In this document: positions 24,363 through 36,100 of the stretch, piece by piece
Position numbering within the stretch: position 1 is the first letter of the stretch
How the letters are laid out: each line of letters starts with the position of its first letter
NCBI GenBank assembly: GCA_011009095.1
Contig: VTPC01000612.1
Span: forward strand, 67,078-131,077
Direction of reading: 5' to 3'
DNA length: 64,000 nt
From: Ignelater luminosus
Lineage: Eukaryota; Arthropoda; Insecta; Coleoptera; Elateridae
Translations under genes and position numbers: made by a program
The notes under the pieces: generated by a model
Told to the model about the DNA's origin: nothing
What the model saw: only the letters and a program-made list of their open reading frames with translations
The model's database searches: none

Positions 24363-25519
24363 TTTCGAACCAAAGTGACATCAGCTGTTTTCCTTTTATC
24401 ATGAATCTCAGATAATTTCATCTTATTTCAGTTAGTAGTGCGTTCCTTTAACAATCAGCTGAGGGAACAGAAGTGAGAATTTTACCTCCCCTCTACCGAT
24501 CTTGAGGTCAGTTTGAGTGCGATGCATGTACCTTTTGCTGGCGTTGCGTCAAAAAAAAAATCTTCAGCCACCGACCCTCAAATATCAGGTGCGGAGAACA
24601 AGTTAAATAAAACCAAAAAAATCTCCTGAGACCTAGAAGAGCAAGAACACAATTTGCTTACCCTCGCTTGTTTGAGGCTTGGTATAAACTCAAGAAAATT
24701 GTAACACCCCTTTACAACCACCAAGACACTACATCGACGACGATTACCGTCCTACTGAATCTCTCTTGCGTGAATTGCAAATGCAAGAACTCTCTCCAAT
24801 GGAAATCCTGATTCTTGAAAAATTAAAAAATCTAACTAAACAAGAGATGACTTGGGGATATAATTTCTGATAACCCATATTATGATTAAATAGTCATTAA
24901 AAAAATTTCAACTCTCACAAGAACATAATTGTTAATTACAATTAAAGCAGAACTGAAATCAAATAAGCTTAACAAATGAACAGGTAAGAAATCCTAACTT
25001 TAATTTATTTTGGCCATGCGAGAAACAAAAGATCAAACACACATGGGCTACCTTTAGAAAAATGAACAAGTAAGAATTTACGTAACCAAAACTAAACCTA
25101 ACCACTTATTCGAATATCAAAGATAAAACGTAATAAAAGTTGAGAGGTAATAATTAAAGATGAAATCCAGTGTGCAAATCACAGAATTGTGATAAGAAAA
25201 ACCAACCCTTAACAATTTGCTAACAAGATCTATAATGAAGTAAAATTACCAGAAGACAAGTCACAGCTGTGAAAGTTCAACAAGTTAAAGACTGAAAGGA
25301 ATATACCCTGTGTCCCGCTTACCATCATAAATTGGAAAAATTCGTCAACCCAAAAATTGATTTCAAGATGAAAGAAGCTACAAAAATAATAATTGACCTA
25401 TCGGTGTGCACTATCCATCACAATCAAAGAGCCTCTCCAACGAGAAAAACTGTGAAAACCTATAAGAACACCCCAAAAGCACCAATTGAGTATAATCACA
25501 TGTAACGGAAACAAAAGTA
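24363..25519. other. Intergenic, one orphan coding-like segment
   Basis: An open stretch at about 24718-24870 (+) translates to RHYIDDDYRPTESLLRELQM and QELSPMEILILEKLKNLTKQ before a stop. It has no start codon, acceptor or neighbour that would make it a gene, and I do not recognise it. The rest shows nothing identifiable. Confidence 0.35.
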
Positions 25520-26545
25520 ACCGTTACACGGTGTACTTTGAAGTTTTACGAGTTTTACTAAAAGTTACTAAATAACAGAGCTGGGTAAGTACATCACAAA
25601 TGTACTTGAAAAACCATAAATAAATCCTTTTTTTGTACTTGTACTTGTACTTAAGTACATTCTATCGGTAATGTACTTTGTACTTGTACTTACAAATCCA
25701 AAGTTTGATTAGTACTTGTACTTGGTACTTAAATACATGTGATGCAGTATATTCAAGTACAAGTACAGGTACTTTTCCAAGTACAAATATTTTTCCAAAT
25801 ATAAGTACTTTCTCTAAATACAGGTACTTTCTCAATCTATATGAGTACTACTTTTTGCATAAAATGTAAATTTTTCTATTACACTCTTCTCAGATATATC
25901 ACAAGACGTATTTATTCTATTCTTTTATTCTGTGTTTGATACAGCTTTTGGTGTTTGTGAAAACTGCAATCTAATGATGCTACTACTAGAGATTGTCGAT
26001 GTTTTATCCTTAGGTTTAGGAAAATTCATTATGTAAGTAGATGCTGATGAGCCTAGTTCTGTTTCTTTTGTTTTTTAAATTAAATTTTACATTGGGAAAA
26101 GTTTTTTATGTTTAATTTTTCATTATGAAGATAAAACCAAAGTTAATATAAACTAACAAAAAATTTATATTGTGGCTAGGATAAAGACATTCATCATATG
26201 TTTTTTATTATAATTTTTATACTGCTTACATAACAAAGAGAAAATAAATTTAAAAAAGTACTTGGAAAAGTACTTATAAGTTAGGAAATAAGTGCATTTT
26301 ATTTGTATTTAAGTACTTACACAAAAATGTACTTTGTACTTAAGTATATTTGTGATGTACTTACCCAGCTCTGCTAAATAAATATTTTAGGTTAAAAGTG
26401 TGTTGTTTTTCTAAGTACAAGTTGTCAATATATGTAGTGACTTTTAGTTTTTAGGCTAGAAACTTGAATTTTCTGTATGTTTGCTGTACACCTGCAAAAT
26501 GTGGTAAAATTAAAGCCTACTCTGAATTCTATAATAAAAAGATGA
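25520..26545. mobile_element. MITE copy interrupted by a hAT-like MITE
   Basis: The parts 25520-25575 and 26382-26545 together match the reverse complement of the uninterrupted element at 37990-38253: GTGTACTTTGAAG and ACTAAAAGTTACTA on the left; GTATGTTTGCTGTACA and GCCTACTCTGAATTCTATAA on the right. The left terminal repeat is missing. Confidence 0.65.
25576..26373. mobile_element. hAT-type MITE, 798 bp, with perfect 8-bp target duplication
   Basis: The ends are inverted: CAGAGCTGGGTAAGTACATC on the left, and GATGTACTTACCCAGCTCTG on the right. The flanking 8-mer CTAAATAA occurs at both 25568-25575 and 26374-26381. An 8-bp duplication with CAG..CTG ends is diagnostic of the hAT superfamily. 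The interior is packed with GTACTT/AAGTAC motifs and holds no transposase. Confidence 0.88.
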
Positions 26546-27039
26546 GGCTATGACTGGAATTTCACCTATTTGGGGTGACGTCACAATTTTTCATCTTTTT
26601 CTATTCTTAAGTTCAATTTAGACGTTTCAATTTATTTGTTATTTTCAGAAAAAGATTTTTTTCTGAAATGCAAGAAAATGTCGAGTGTATTTAAATGTTT
26701 CAATTTTATTTTAGTATTTAGTTGCCATCTTCAAGAGAATCGAGGAATACAGTTTTTGTATTTGACTTCATTGTTGTGATGCCATTATTTAATATTTATT
26801 ATAACCCGCAAACTTTCTTGCTGTTTCTTGCAAATATTATTACAGCACCTAAAGTATAAAAATAGTATTTTCTATTATTACTTTTATTTATTAAAGAAGA
26901 ACAAAAGCTAAACTCAAAAAAATGTACTTATTGTACACAACTGTGGCAATAGGATACTTGATGTTGAGTACTACTACTAATAAGACACCTCGTCAAAGGA
27001 GATGGTTGGTGAAACCGTGAATTGCATTGCCTATACAAG

Positions 27040-27296
27040 CACAGATTAAATAAAGGTCAGATATTTCACTCTCTCTTCCACTAATGTTCCCATTTTTTGT
27101 CTGCACATTTACATTTGCAGCTCTGGGAGTTTACCACGCCTACTCTTTTACGCGCGTTTTATGAAAAGTGCGTACCAAGCTGTGCTGCTTGCGCAGTACA
27201 TGTCAAAATAGCAAACTCTGGGAGTGCTTTGAGAGAGAGAGCAATAGAATCCACAAATTTGTCGAAGTAAAATATCTGACCTTTATTTAGTCTGTG
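27040..27296. mobile_element. 257-bp MITE with CACAGAYTAAATAAAGGTCA ends
   Basis: The left end CACAGATTAAATAAAGGTCA pairs with the right end GACCTTTATTTAGTCTGTG and the match continues through GATATTT. The flanking 7-mer ATACAAG is present on both sides (27033-27039 and 27297-27303). No coding sequence is present. Confidence 0.75.
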
Positions 27297-29509
27297 ATAC
27301 AAGTTTGCAAGGTTGCCACTAAAAGTTCAGGGTTACAATATCAAAATACGAATTACAGCAAAAATCAGAAGAAGTTACTAGAAATATTTTTTTTATTTAA
27401 CCTTAAAAAACAGAACAAGCTCTTAAAAGATAGCTCAGTAAGACAAACGATCTTCAAAAAAAGGTAGATCTTTTTTTTTAAATAATTTGTTTCACACAAT
27501 TCTCCGTTTGTCGAAATTCGTTTGACATTAATTATGCCCATGTCACTTGAACAAGATTAGTTTATCATTATTATCCTCTTAAACAAGTATTAAAATATGT
27601 CTACAGGATCTCCACAATTATGGGGAGCCTTGAAACTGATGATGTACTCCAAACCTGTAAACATAGAACAAGAATTGTGGAAACGCATTCAAGATGCAAT
27701 GATTACTTTAAAAAACGATGCCGTAATGATACAAAGAGTACAGTTTAATTTACTATGACGCATTAATCTTTGTATCTATGTAAATGGTGGTCATTTTGAA
27801 CATTTCCTGTAAGCGTTTTGATTTGCTGCATTAAATTTATGTATCATATTAACTGGGTTTTATTTTATTAATTGTTTTGAACGTCACTAAACTTTACATT
27901 GCATGCCGGAAGGCAAACCAAAATTGTTTATTTTGCCCAAACCATCGCAGTTATCAAAATCGAACAAGAAACAAAAAATGCCCGAATTAAGAATATCCTT
28001 CTGTGGAAAAGGTTTCAGAAGTATTGACCAAACCGTTAAAAAAATCTGAGCTTCTTTGCATGTGGATGATCGACTTTTGACCACTTACGAAACACCCACA
28101 AACAAAAAATTGATGTCAGAAAATTCCTTTTTCCAGTACACATTCTCATTCCAAATTTAATTCCAATCGCTAAAAGCACTCTTTTGTTATTTAAAAAAAA
28201 ATAGAAATATTTTTAAGATCTTTAACACTCTGTAGCGCCTTAACGGAGCACTTTTGGATAGAGGTAAGTTTGGTTAAATCGCCCTATTTTGGTCTGAGGA
28301 ATATGTGGTAGGGCATTGTACAGACCTTTTAGGGACACCCTGTATAATATGAACTTGCGAGTCACACGTGTCATATTTTACAAAGGGAGTTGATACAGTG
28401 ACTGATTTAAAACAGTTAACACGACATTATTTATATGTAAATGTGATTATTATTATTATTATTATTAAATGAAAATATGTATTTGAATTGAAATTCCAAC
28501 TTTTAGCGGAAACACTAAACGAGATTGATTACAGTAAGGTCACCAAGAAACAGCCGCACAACAATTATAATAAATAAAAATTTATTATTATTAAGTTTGT
28601 AAGAATTATTGGACTTTACATTGATAAGAATTAATGCGTTTATTAGAAACCATCATTAGACAAGTAATCAATTTCATGCAAAGTAACCACTAAAAGTCGC
28701 AAGCTCATGATAGACTTGCGTTATTATCTCGTGGATTGTTGCGCAGTAGACCTGAGTAGACTAAAACGCAACGATTTCAGCCGAAACGGTATACACTATA
28801 GACTTTTCTGAAAATATACGTCATTTTGGTGACGTTTGTCGTTTTGATCACCGCCTGGTTTTTAGTTCTTTGCTTTCACAGTTATAGTTGTTTCCTGTGT
28901 TTTTACACAAACCTTTTTTAAGACTCATCGTTTGTCTCTGCTGTTAATCTGAAAAGTAATTTATTAATTCTCAATTATAATAACGAATGACCCGTCATTA
29001 AATCTTCGACTGAACTTGTTGAAAGATTAAAAGTTCCGTTATTCTAATTCGACAATATTTGTATTTACTAGATCGTTAAGACCTTTTTTTATTTATTCTA
29101 ACCTATTTGTACTGGATTATGTAATCAAAAAGGTTTTTCGCTACTATGACTAGGCATGCACATCTGAATTACTGCTTTTCGTTGTGTATTATCGGCCCCC
29201 AAAGAGCTTTTCACCACTATGAAACTATTATTGCCAAAATTATTTTGATGTTTTTTATAATTATAACTTCTAATACCTCTGAATCAACGCATTATTGAAC
29301 AAATATGTTTGTGTATCAAAGGCAGATAAATTAATAGATATTTATGTCACAAGTATACATAATGCAGGACTTTATTAGACGAGCCTGGTTTATGGCTGAG
29401 CGAGCGAGGCCATTATCAAAGGCGAGTCAATATAAAGTCATATTATGTACGAGTAACATACATTATTTTCCACTGCTTTATGTAACAAAAATAATAACCG
29501 TAATAGATA
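27297..29509. other. Intergenic DNA with a transposase relic
   Basis: Apart from the relic at 27605-27812, this stretch shows a (TTA)n microsatellite at 28446-28467 and a TACAGGGTGTCC-type transposon end near 28347-28362. A roughly 150-bp segment at 29361-29505 recurs at 32480-32590. Confidence 0.5.
27605..27812 (+). pseudogene. C-terminal relic of a Tc1/mariner-type transposase
   Basis: The translation runs GSPQLWGALKLMMYSKPVNI, then EQELWKRIQDAMITLKNDAV and MIQRVQFNLL, a TGA stop, then RINLCIYVNGGHFEHFL. The final RxxxCIxxxGGHFEHxL is the usual end of insect transposases of the IS630-Tc1-mariner superfamily. No N-terminal part or terminal repeats were found. Confidence 0.6.
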
Positions 29510-32440
29510 GGGGAGACCGGGGCAATAGCGTAATCGGGGAATTAGCGTAAGTTGCTGTTTTGTCGAAACAATAATAGATGTCTCTATGACTGTAGCATTA
29601 GGTGATGTATTTAACTTCATTTTGTCAGTGCATCTTGAAATCTCGGATAAAGCATGTGGGTCCTACGCAAAAATAATTTTTGAAACTTTTACAGTACCGT
29701 GAGAAGTAACGCCAGAATCTTTGAAGGCTTACAAGAAAGTAAGTAAGGATTTATTTACAATTCTAATGGGTGCAAACAATAAATATAATCGTAAATTAAG
29801 TCTCATGTTATTTCTATGCACAGGCAACTTGTTCTAACCTAACATTTTCTTTAAAAAAAAAACACAATGTTGATGGGGCACTAGCGTACAGTTTTGTTCG
29901 GGGCAATAGCGTTAAAGGACGCATGGTTCGAAATTATAAGAAAAGAAATCTTAAGAGCTCAATGGAGCGTGGACGATTTAAAAAGTGCATTGGCACTAAT
30001 TAGATCAAGCGAAATGACCCTTATGGATGCTAGTAGAGAGTTTAATATTCCTTCAACAACTCTTCGAGATCATGTTAAAAACAGAAGTAATAAAGAAAAT
30101 GTACCTGCATTACCTAAGCAAACGGGTATAAAAAGAGTTTTCACGATCGAACAAGAAAATGCCTTAGAAAGGTACTGTTTAAAACTATCACAAAGGTTTT
30201 ATGGACTGACCATTGAAGAATTTCGAATAGTGGCTTACCAGTATGCTGTTAAGTTAGGAAAAGAAAAGAGATTCGAGAATAAAAAAAAAGACTGAAAATG
30301 GCAGGCTAGGATTTCTACAGAGGATTCATGAAACGACATCCAGATATTTCTCTTAGATCCCCAGAACCAACAAGTTTAAATCGAGTTATGAGCTTTAATA
30401 AAGCTGAAATTGACTGATTTTTCGCTAATCTTTCAGCCCTCTACGAGAAGTACAATTATGGCCCTAATGACATGTACAATATGGACGAAAGCGGTCTTCA
30501 TACTGTTCATCGGCCATCTAGAATCATAACTCAAAAAGGTTTGAAGCAAGTCGGGAAGATAACAAGTGCAGAAAGGGGAGAACTTATGGCAGTAATATGT
30601 TGCGTTAGCTCTTCAGGAACTTATGTACCCCCAGTTCTCGTCTTTCCACGAAAGTTAATGAACGACCGCCTTATGAAGAACGCTCCACCTGGTTCCAAAG
30701 GTTTTGCTAGTGAAAATGGCTGGAGTAATGAAGACATATTTCTTGAATGGATGAAGCATTTTATTAAACATATTCGTCCATCAAAAGATCATCATGTGTG
30801 CTTTGTATTAGATAACCATGTAAGCCATTATTCCCTACAAGTTTATGATTTGGCCAAAGAAAATGGTGTAGATATGATTTCACTGCCTCCCCACACGAGC
30901 CACGGAACCCAACCTTTGGACATATCATTTTTCGGACCACTGAAGACCGCGTATGACCATCAATGTGACTATTGGATTAAGTCAAATCCTGGTAAACGTA
31001 TTACAGTTTATGAAATGGCTGAATTATCTGGGCAAGCATATCAGAAAGTATGCACCATTGAAAAAGCCGTAAATGGATTTCGGACTACAGGAATTTACCC
31101 CTTTCAACCAAGTGTATTTTCGGACGAAGATTTTGCTGCATCTGATTCTTTACTGCATCCATCAAACTCCAATCAACAATATATTAAAGATGTTATAAAT
31201 AAAAACAATACAACACCACTCAATGCCAACATCTCACAAAATAATGCTGGACCGAGTGCTGAACCTTGTAATTTACTAGCAGACAGTATGGAAGATTATG
31301 ATGAGTTATTTTCCTTACCAAAAGTTTTAACTTCCAATGAAACAAAGACTAAGAAACGTAATGTAAAAAGAAAGCATTCGGAAATTTTAACTTCAACTCC
31401 TTTGAGAGGAGAATTAGAAGAAAAAAGAGCTAAAGAAGACCACAAAAAATACCATGAAAGTTAAAAGACACATTGCATCACAGGAAAATAAGAAGATTAA
31501 AAGACCGAAGAAAACCAAAAAGTCAGAAAGTGAATCAGAATCAGAAACATCAGAGCCAAAATTGACATCAGAAGAAGAGATTGATGAGGAGGGAATAGAT
31601 ATAAATTTTGGTGAACTGGAGGAAATACGTAGACGCGATTATGTTTTGGTAGAGTTCAAGACTGATAAAAATGTACTTTACTTTGTAGGAAAAGTTATAA
31701 CTGATGAAGAGAATGGAGAATATGAAGTATCATGTTTCCGAAAAAGCAACAAACTGAAAAATACATTTGTTCTGCCTCAAGTACTAGATATAAGTGTAGT
31801 TCAGAAAACTCATATTAAAATGAAACTTCCAGAACCAACACTTCATGGCGCAACTAAACGACAACATTCCTTTTTAAATTTTGGAATCTCGTTTGGAAAT
31901 TTGAACGTCCATTAATAATACGTAGAAACATTACCTACTATTTTTAGAGTGACATTTTAGTTTTGTTTTTTAGTATTCATAACTAGGTTTGTTTTTTAGA
32001 GTTTAGTTTGTTTTTTTTGTAAAAATTTTATTTTTAAAGTACAACGTACTCCCACCCTGTTCTTATATAAATACAGAGTGTATATTTATTTCCCGATTTT
32101 TGGAATATTTTTATAGAGAATACTTTTATAGTTTTTATATTCTATATTTTATTAAATGTTGAAAGTATGTTGTTTTTTATTTTGTATGGTAGTTGCCATT
32201 TAGGGCAATAGCGTTTCTTATACGCTATTACCCCAATAGGTTCGGGGTATTAGCGTATTTAGAAAAATAAATAAAATAAGAAAATATGTTATTTTAGTTT
32301 GAAATAATACAGATTTGACCATAAACCAATAAACTATTTATAGTTTTCAATCCACAAACAAAATTTTAAGACATAATCTTAAAAAGTAATTTTGTTATAA
32401 GCAATTAAAATTTGCAGTACGCTAATGCCCCGGTCTCCCC
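29510..32440 (+). mobile_element. pogo-like DNA transposon, 2931 bp, TA target site
   Basis: The left end GGGGAGACCGGGGCAATAGC and the right end (reverse complement GGGGAGACCGGGGCATTAGC) are inverted repeats, each flanked by TA (29508-29509 and 32441-32442). The element holds a transposase with CENP-B/psq-type DNA-binding and DDE domains, broken by frameshifts. Eight copies of a GGGGCAATAGCG-like 12-mer lie near the ends, four per side. A roughly 150-bp segment of host DNA is repeated on either side of it. Confidence 0.9.
29923..31915 (+). pseudogene. Broken pogo-like transposase
   Basis: The start MVRNYKKRN is typical of pogo/Tigger proteins. A frameshift near 29955 leads into QWSVDDLKSALALIRSSEMT and a psq helix-turn-helix (ASREFNIPSTTLRDHVKNRS). 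A second shift in the A9 run at 30281-30289, and stops at 30307-30309 and 30415-30417, interrupt the CENP-B-type domain ([20 protein letters not shown]). The catalytic DDE domain (30472-31464) is open, with candidate acidic residues in YNMDESG, FVLDNHVSHYS and THGTQPLDIS-like THSTQ context (here HTSHGTQPLDIS). A further shift near 31454 leads to a C-terminal domain with RRRDYVLVEFKTDKNVLYFV. The copy cannot make a full transposase as written. Confidence 0.88.
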
Positions 32441-33148
32441 TACTTATGTTACTATAAGTTCATAATGCAGGATTTTATTGAACGAGCCATAATCAAAGGC
32501 GAGTAAATAAAGTCATATTATGTACGAGTGACATACATTATTTTATGTTCTACTGCGTTGAGCAAGAAAAATAACCATAAAAAATACTGTATGAATGATG
32601 AACATAACCACAAACGTCAGATGACTTCGCTATACGTTAATGTGCGTAACAGTTTCAACAAATAAATAATAATTTACTATTTGTAACAAATGTAAACAAT
32701 GGCACTATTATTCAATACAGCAATTTGTAATTTGATTTTTAAAAATACATGGAATATTTATTTACAGTCAACATTTTCAGGCTGGACTCGATAATGGTAT
32801 TTCGCGGATTTCCTAATATATCCGACGCGCATTTCGCGGTCCTTAAGAGAATACCGATACTTTGAAAATCCGTTCTTAGATGTTTATTGATAACAGTTTT
32901 TTTTCTGAGAAGATAACAATAAATTTTTTTAAAATTTATATATTTCTTTTTCTTTTAAATTTACCAGCAGTGAGTTATAAATAATTATTTTGTTAACATT
33001 CATGGTAACTAGTGCCACGATTTCATTAAAACAAAAAACAATCAAAAACAATGTTGATTCAGTGTTAATCTGTGGTGTTAGTGTTCCTTCACACATTCTT
33101 GAAAACTATTAGCTTTGTCTACCTTATTAAACACGCTAAAATTCAAAA
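32441..33148. other. Region upstream of MSH5
   Basis: The first part (about 32464-32590) repeats the host segment found left of the pogo-like element. The remainder, up to the MSH5 start codon, contains no recognised element; the MSH5 promoter should lie here but no motif decides it. Confidence 0.4.
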
Positions 33149-36100
33149 ATGTCTACTATTAATAGTAGGACTTCTAATAATTTACCTGCAAGTGAAACAC
33201 TCTTCACTTTGAAAAGAAAAGCAGCATTTGCTGATACCAATAACGATAATGGATCTAATGAAATAACTGAAAATCTGAATATAAATGATGGAGCAGAATT
33301 GGAACGACCAGATACAATTTTGTGTGTTTTATGGAAAAATAGTAAAATGGGTGCTGCATATTACAAGATTAGTGATAAACAAGTAACTAGTTTTTATTTT
33401 AATATTGATATTACTTTGTGAAGTTTATACATTTTTATAGATCTATGTTTTACAAGAAATGGTCGATTTTCCATCAGAATTTGGAGTAACACGATCTCTG
33501 TGTCGTGAAGTAAATCCACTACATGTGGTAACTATGGGCTCCCAATGCCATCCATTTGTAAAATGTTTAATAAATCTAATCTGCAGCGAAGATGATGAAT
33601 CTACAGGAAATTCGATACAAACTATGACATTACCACCAAATCTTTCGCTTTTACCCTTTAAAGAATATAGTAAGCATTTAAAAATGTTTTTCAAGTCATC
33701 AAGTATACATAAATATTATGTATGTGTATTTATTGTATTTACAGCATTTGAAATGTGTGAACACAAAATATTTGAAATAAGTTTGCCAAGCCAACCAGAA
33801 AATGTAACCAGTGCTCAGAAGGAAGTTTTCATGCATTCACTAATTGATTTTGATTCAAAATTATCGGTACATGCTTTAGGTGCTTTAGTTAAATTTACAG
33901 AAAAAAATTGGGCCCATTTAAATGCAGACAAAAATGAAGAATTAAAATTTCTGCACATTAACCAGATTTCACTGTAAGTATCAACCACGATATGAATTTT
34001 TTATTAAACTAACTGTTATTAAAATGAGAAAAATTTTAGTTCAAACCGTGTTTTCATGGATCGCAACACCTTTAATGGTCTGCATATTTTTCAAACACGA
34101 TCTCACAATGCCAGATTTAAATACGGACGTGAATCTAGTAATCGTGAAGGACACAGCATATTTAGACTTCTTTCTCAGTATTGTAAATCCAAGTTAGGTT
34201 TTATGTATCTAAGGTATTTACATAACATTGAAAACAGTCTTAGCGTTAAGCAGGAGGTAGGTATCCGATAGTTTTTTAATTTATAGGAATATCTTGATGC
34301 ATCCCATAAAGGATATACAGGAGTTACAGAGTCGATTGGAATTTATTCAATTTGCTATAGCTCCAACACATCAAGGATTTATAGAAAGTTTACAAGATAA
34401 TATCAAGAAAATTGCAGATATTACTGTAAGTTAGGCGCACACAAATATACAAAAATTAATTAAATCGGTCTGTATATGGGGCTGTCCTTATACTGAAATT
34501 ATGCTAATACCAGCAATTACTAACGTAAAAATTATTAAAGTTGTGAAACTACAAACCATACCAAGGCCCGTTAAAAAGTTTGGTAGCATTTCATAACAAA
34601 TAATTGAATAACACTGACACTGTTATTATACTGTTGTAGTCAGCAATGCTTGTGTTCAGGCTTACACGCTACCAGCATCTATGATTATGCGTGTTAGTTG
34701 TCGCTTGCTTGCTCCTGGACGACTATATTGATAACCATTATCTGTTTCAAACTATAAAACAGTAGGGTAGGCCATGATTTATTTTTGTTAAGCTGATAGC
34801 GCTACAAAAAAGTTATATTTTGTTGAAACGCAAAATTGAAAATTTTGTTTTTGTCTGTTGTTAATACCTCATGTTGCCAATTTTCTCTAATTTCAAAATG
34901 TAAATCAAACAAAGGTGATTTTGCATCGGTAATGCGGCCACAGAAATCAATAATTGCAATTTACTGTCAAATTATTAAGTTATTGAAATTTTATTTCAAT
35001 AAAGTAATTTTAGCTGATGCAGATTTGTCAACGTGCCAAAGCCAGTTTTTTAAGATGTCAATAATATAAGGTGAAACCTGTCAAATTTCCTTCGCCTACC
35101 CTGCTGTTTTATGGGGTCGTTTCCTGAAATGGATTTATTTAAATCTAAACAGATATTATCATTCTATACAGAATATATAGTTTATATCCATTAACAGTTT
35201 TTTCCATAATATGATAACTAAACAGTTATAAGGAAATAAAATAATTTTTCTTTACTAGTGACGTCACAGTTTGTCGGTAGACAGTCTGTACAGATAGTAG
35301 AGCTGATAACGTTGCAATCGCGTTGTTGTGTCTTGGCTGTCATTCGTTAGTTGTCGGGTTTCTCCGCTTTGTCGATTTCAACCAAAGATAATATAATTAT
35401 CTGTATTTTTTACGTCTGTTATTGACTATTGTTTTGTGATTTAGTGGTTAGCGTATTTGTATAAAACGTTATAAATATAATATATATAATAACATAATAC
35501 CGCATAACCTCAATAATAAAACTCAAACTTCTAAGCGCTTCCTATAATACCGACAGCACTCCCGTTTTCAGCGTTGTCATATCGTCAAAGATTTGTGACG
35601 TCACAGGAGTGGCGGGAAAAGTTTTTTTAAATTTTAAATTGGAAAAAAAGTGAAAATAGAAGCAGAAAAAATCTGAAAAAAGGCCAGCGTTAATTTAAAG
35701 CGAAAGCAACCCAAATAAGCAAAAATAATATTTTAGGAAACGACCCCATTTGAAATGAATAATATACGAGGGCGGTTCAGTAAGTACCCGTGTTTGACGA
35801 CAGAAGGCGTTCCTGAGGGAAGTTGGTGTTATCATCGTGTGCTGCCATCTATCAAACGACGGTATAACAAATTGCAGACTGATTGATAGGTTAGTTTGGA
35901 TTTGACAGCCATTTGAGTAAGACCTGTTTCGTGATTTTAGCTAAGATGGAAAAAAGAGCAGTATCGTTCGGTAATTCGCTTTCTGTTTTTGGATGGGAAA
36001 AAATGCGAGGAGATAAAAGCAAAGTTGGATGCTGTTTATGGGGACACTTCGCCATCTATGACCACAGTTAGATATTGGTTCAACGAATTTAAACGTGGGC

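Noticed and set aside
28446..28467. (TTA)n tract as a functional element
   Set aside because: A plain microsatellite, like those near 9690, 11948 and 23064.
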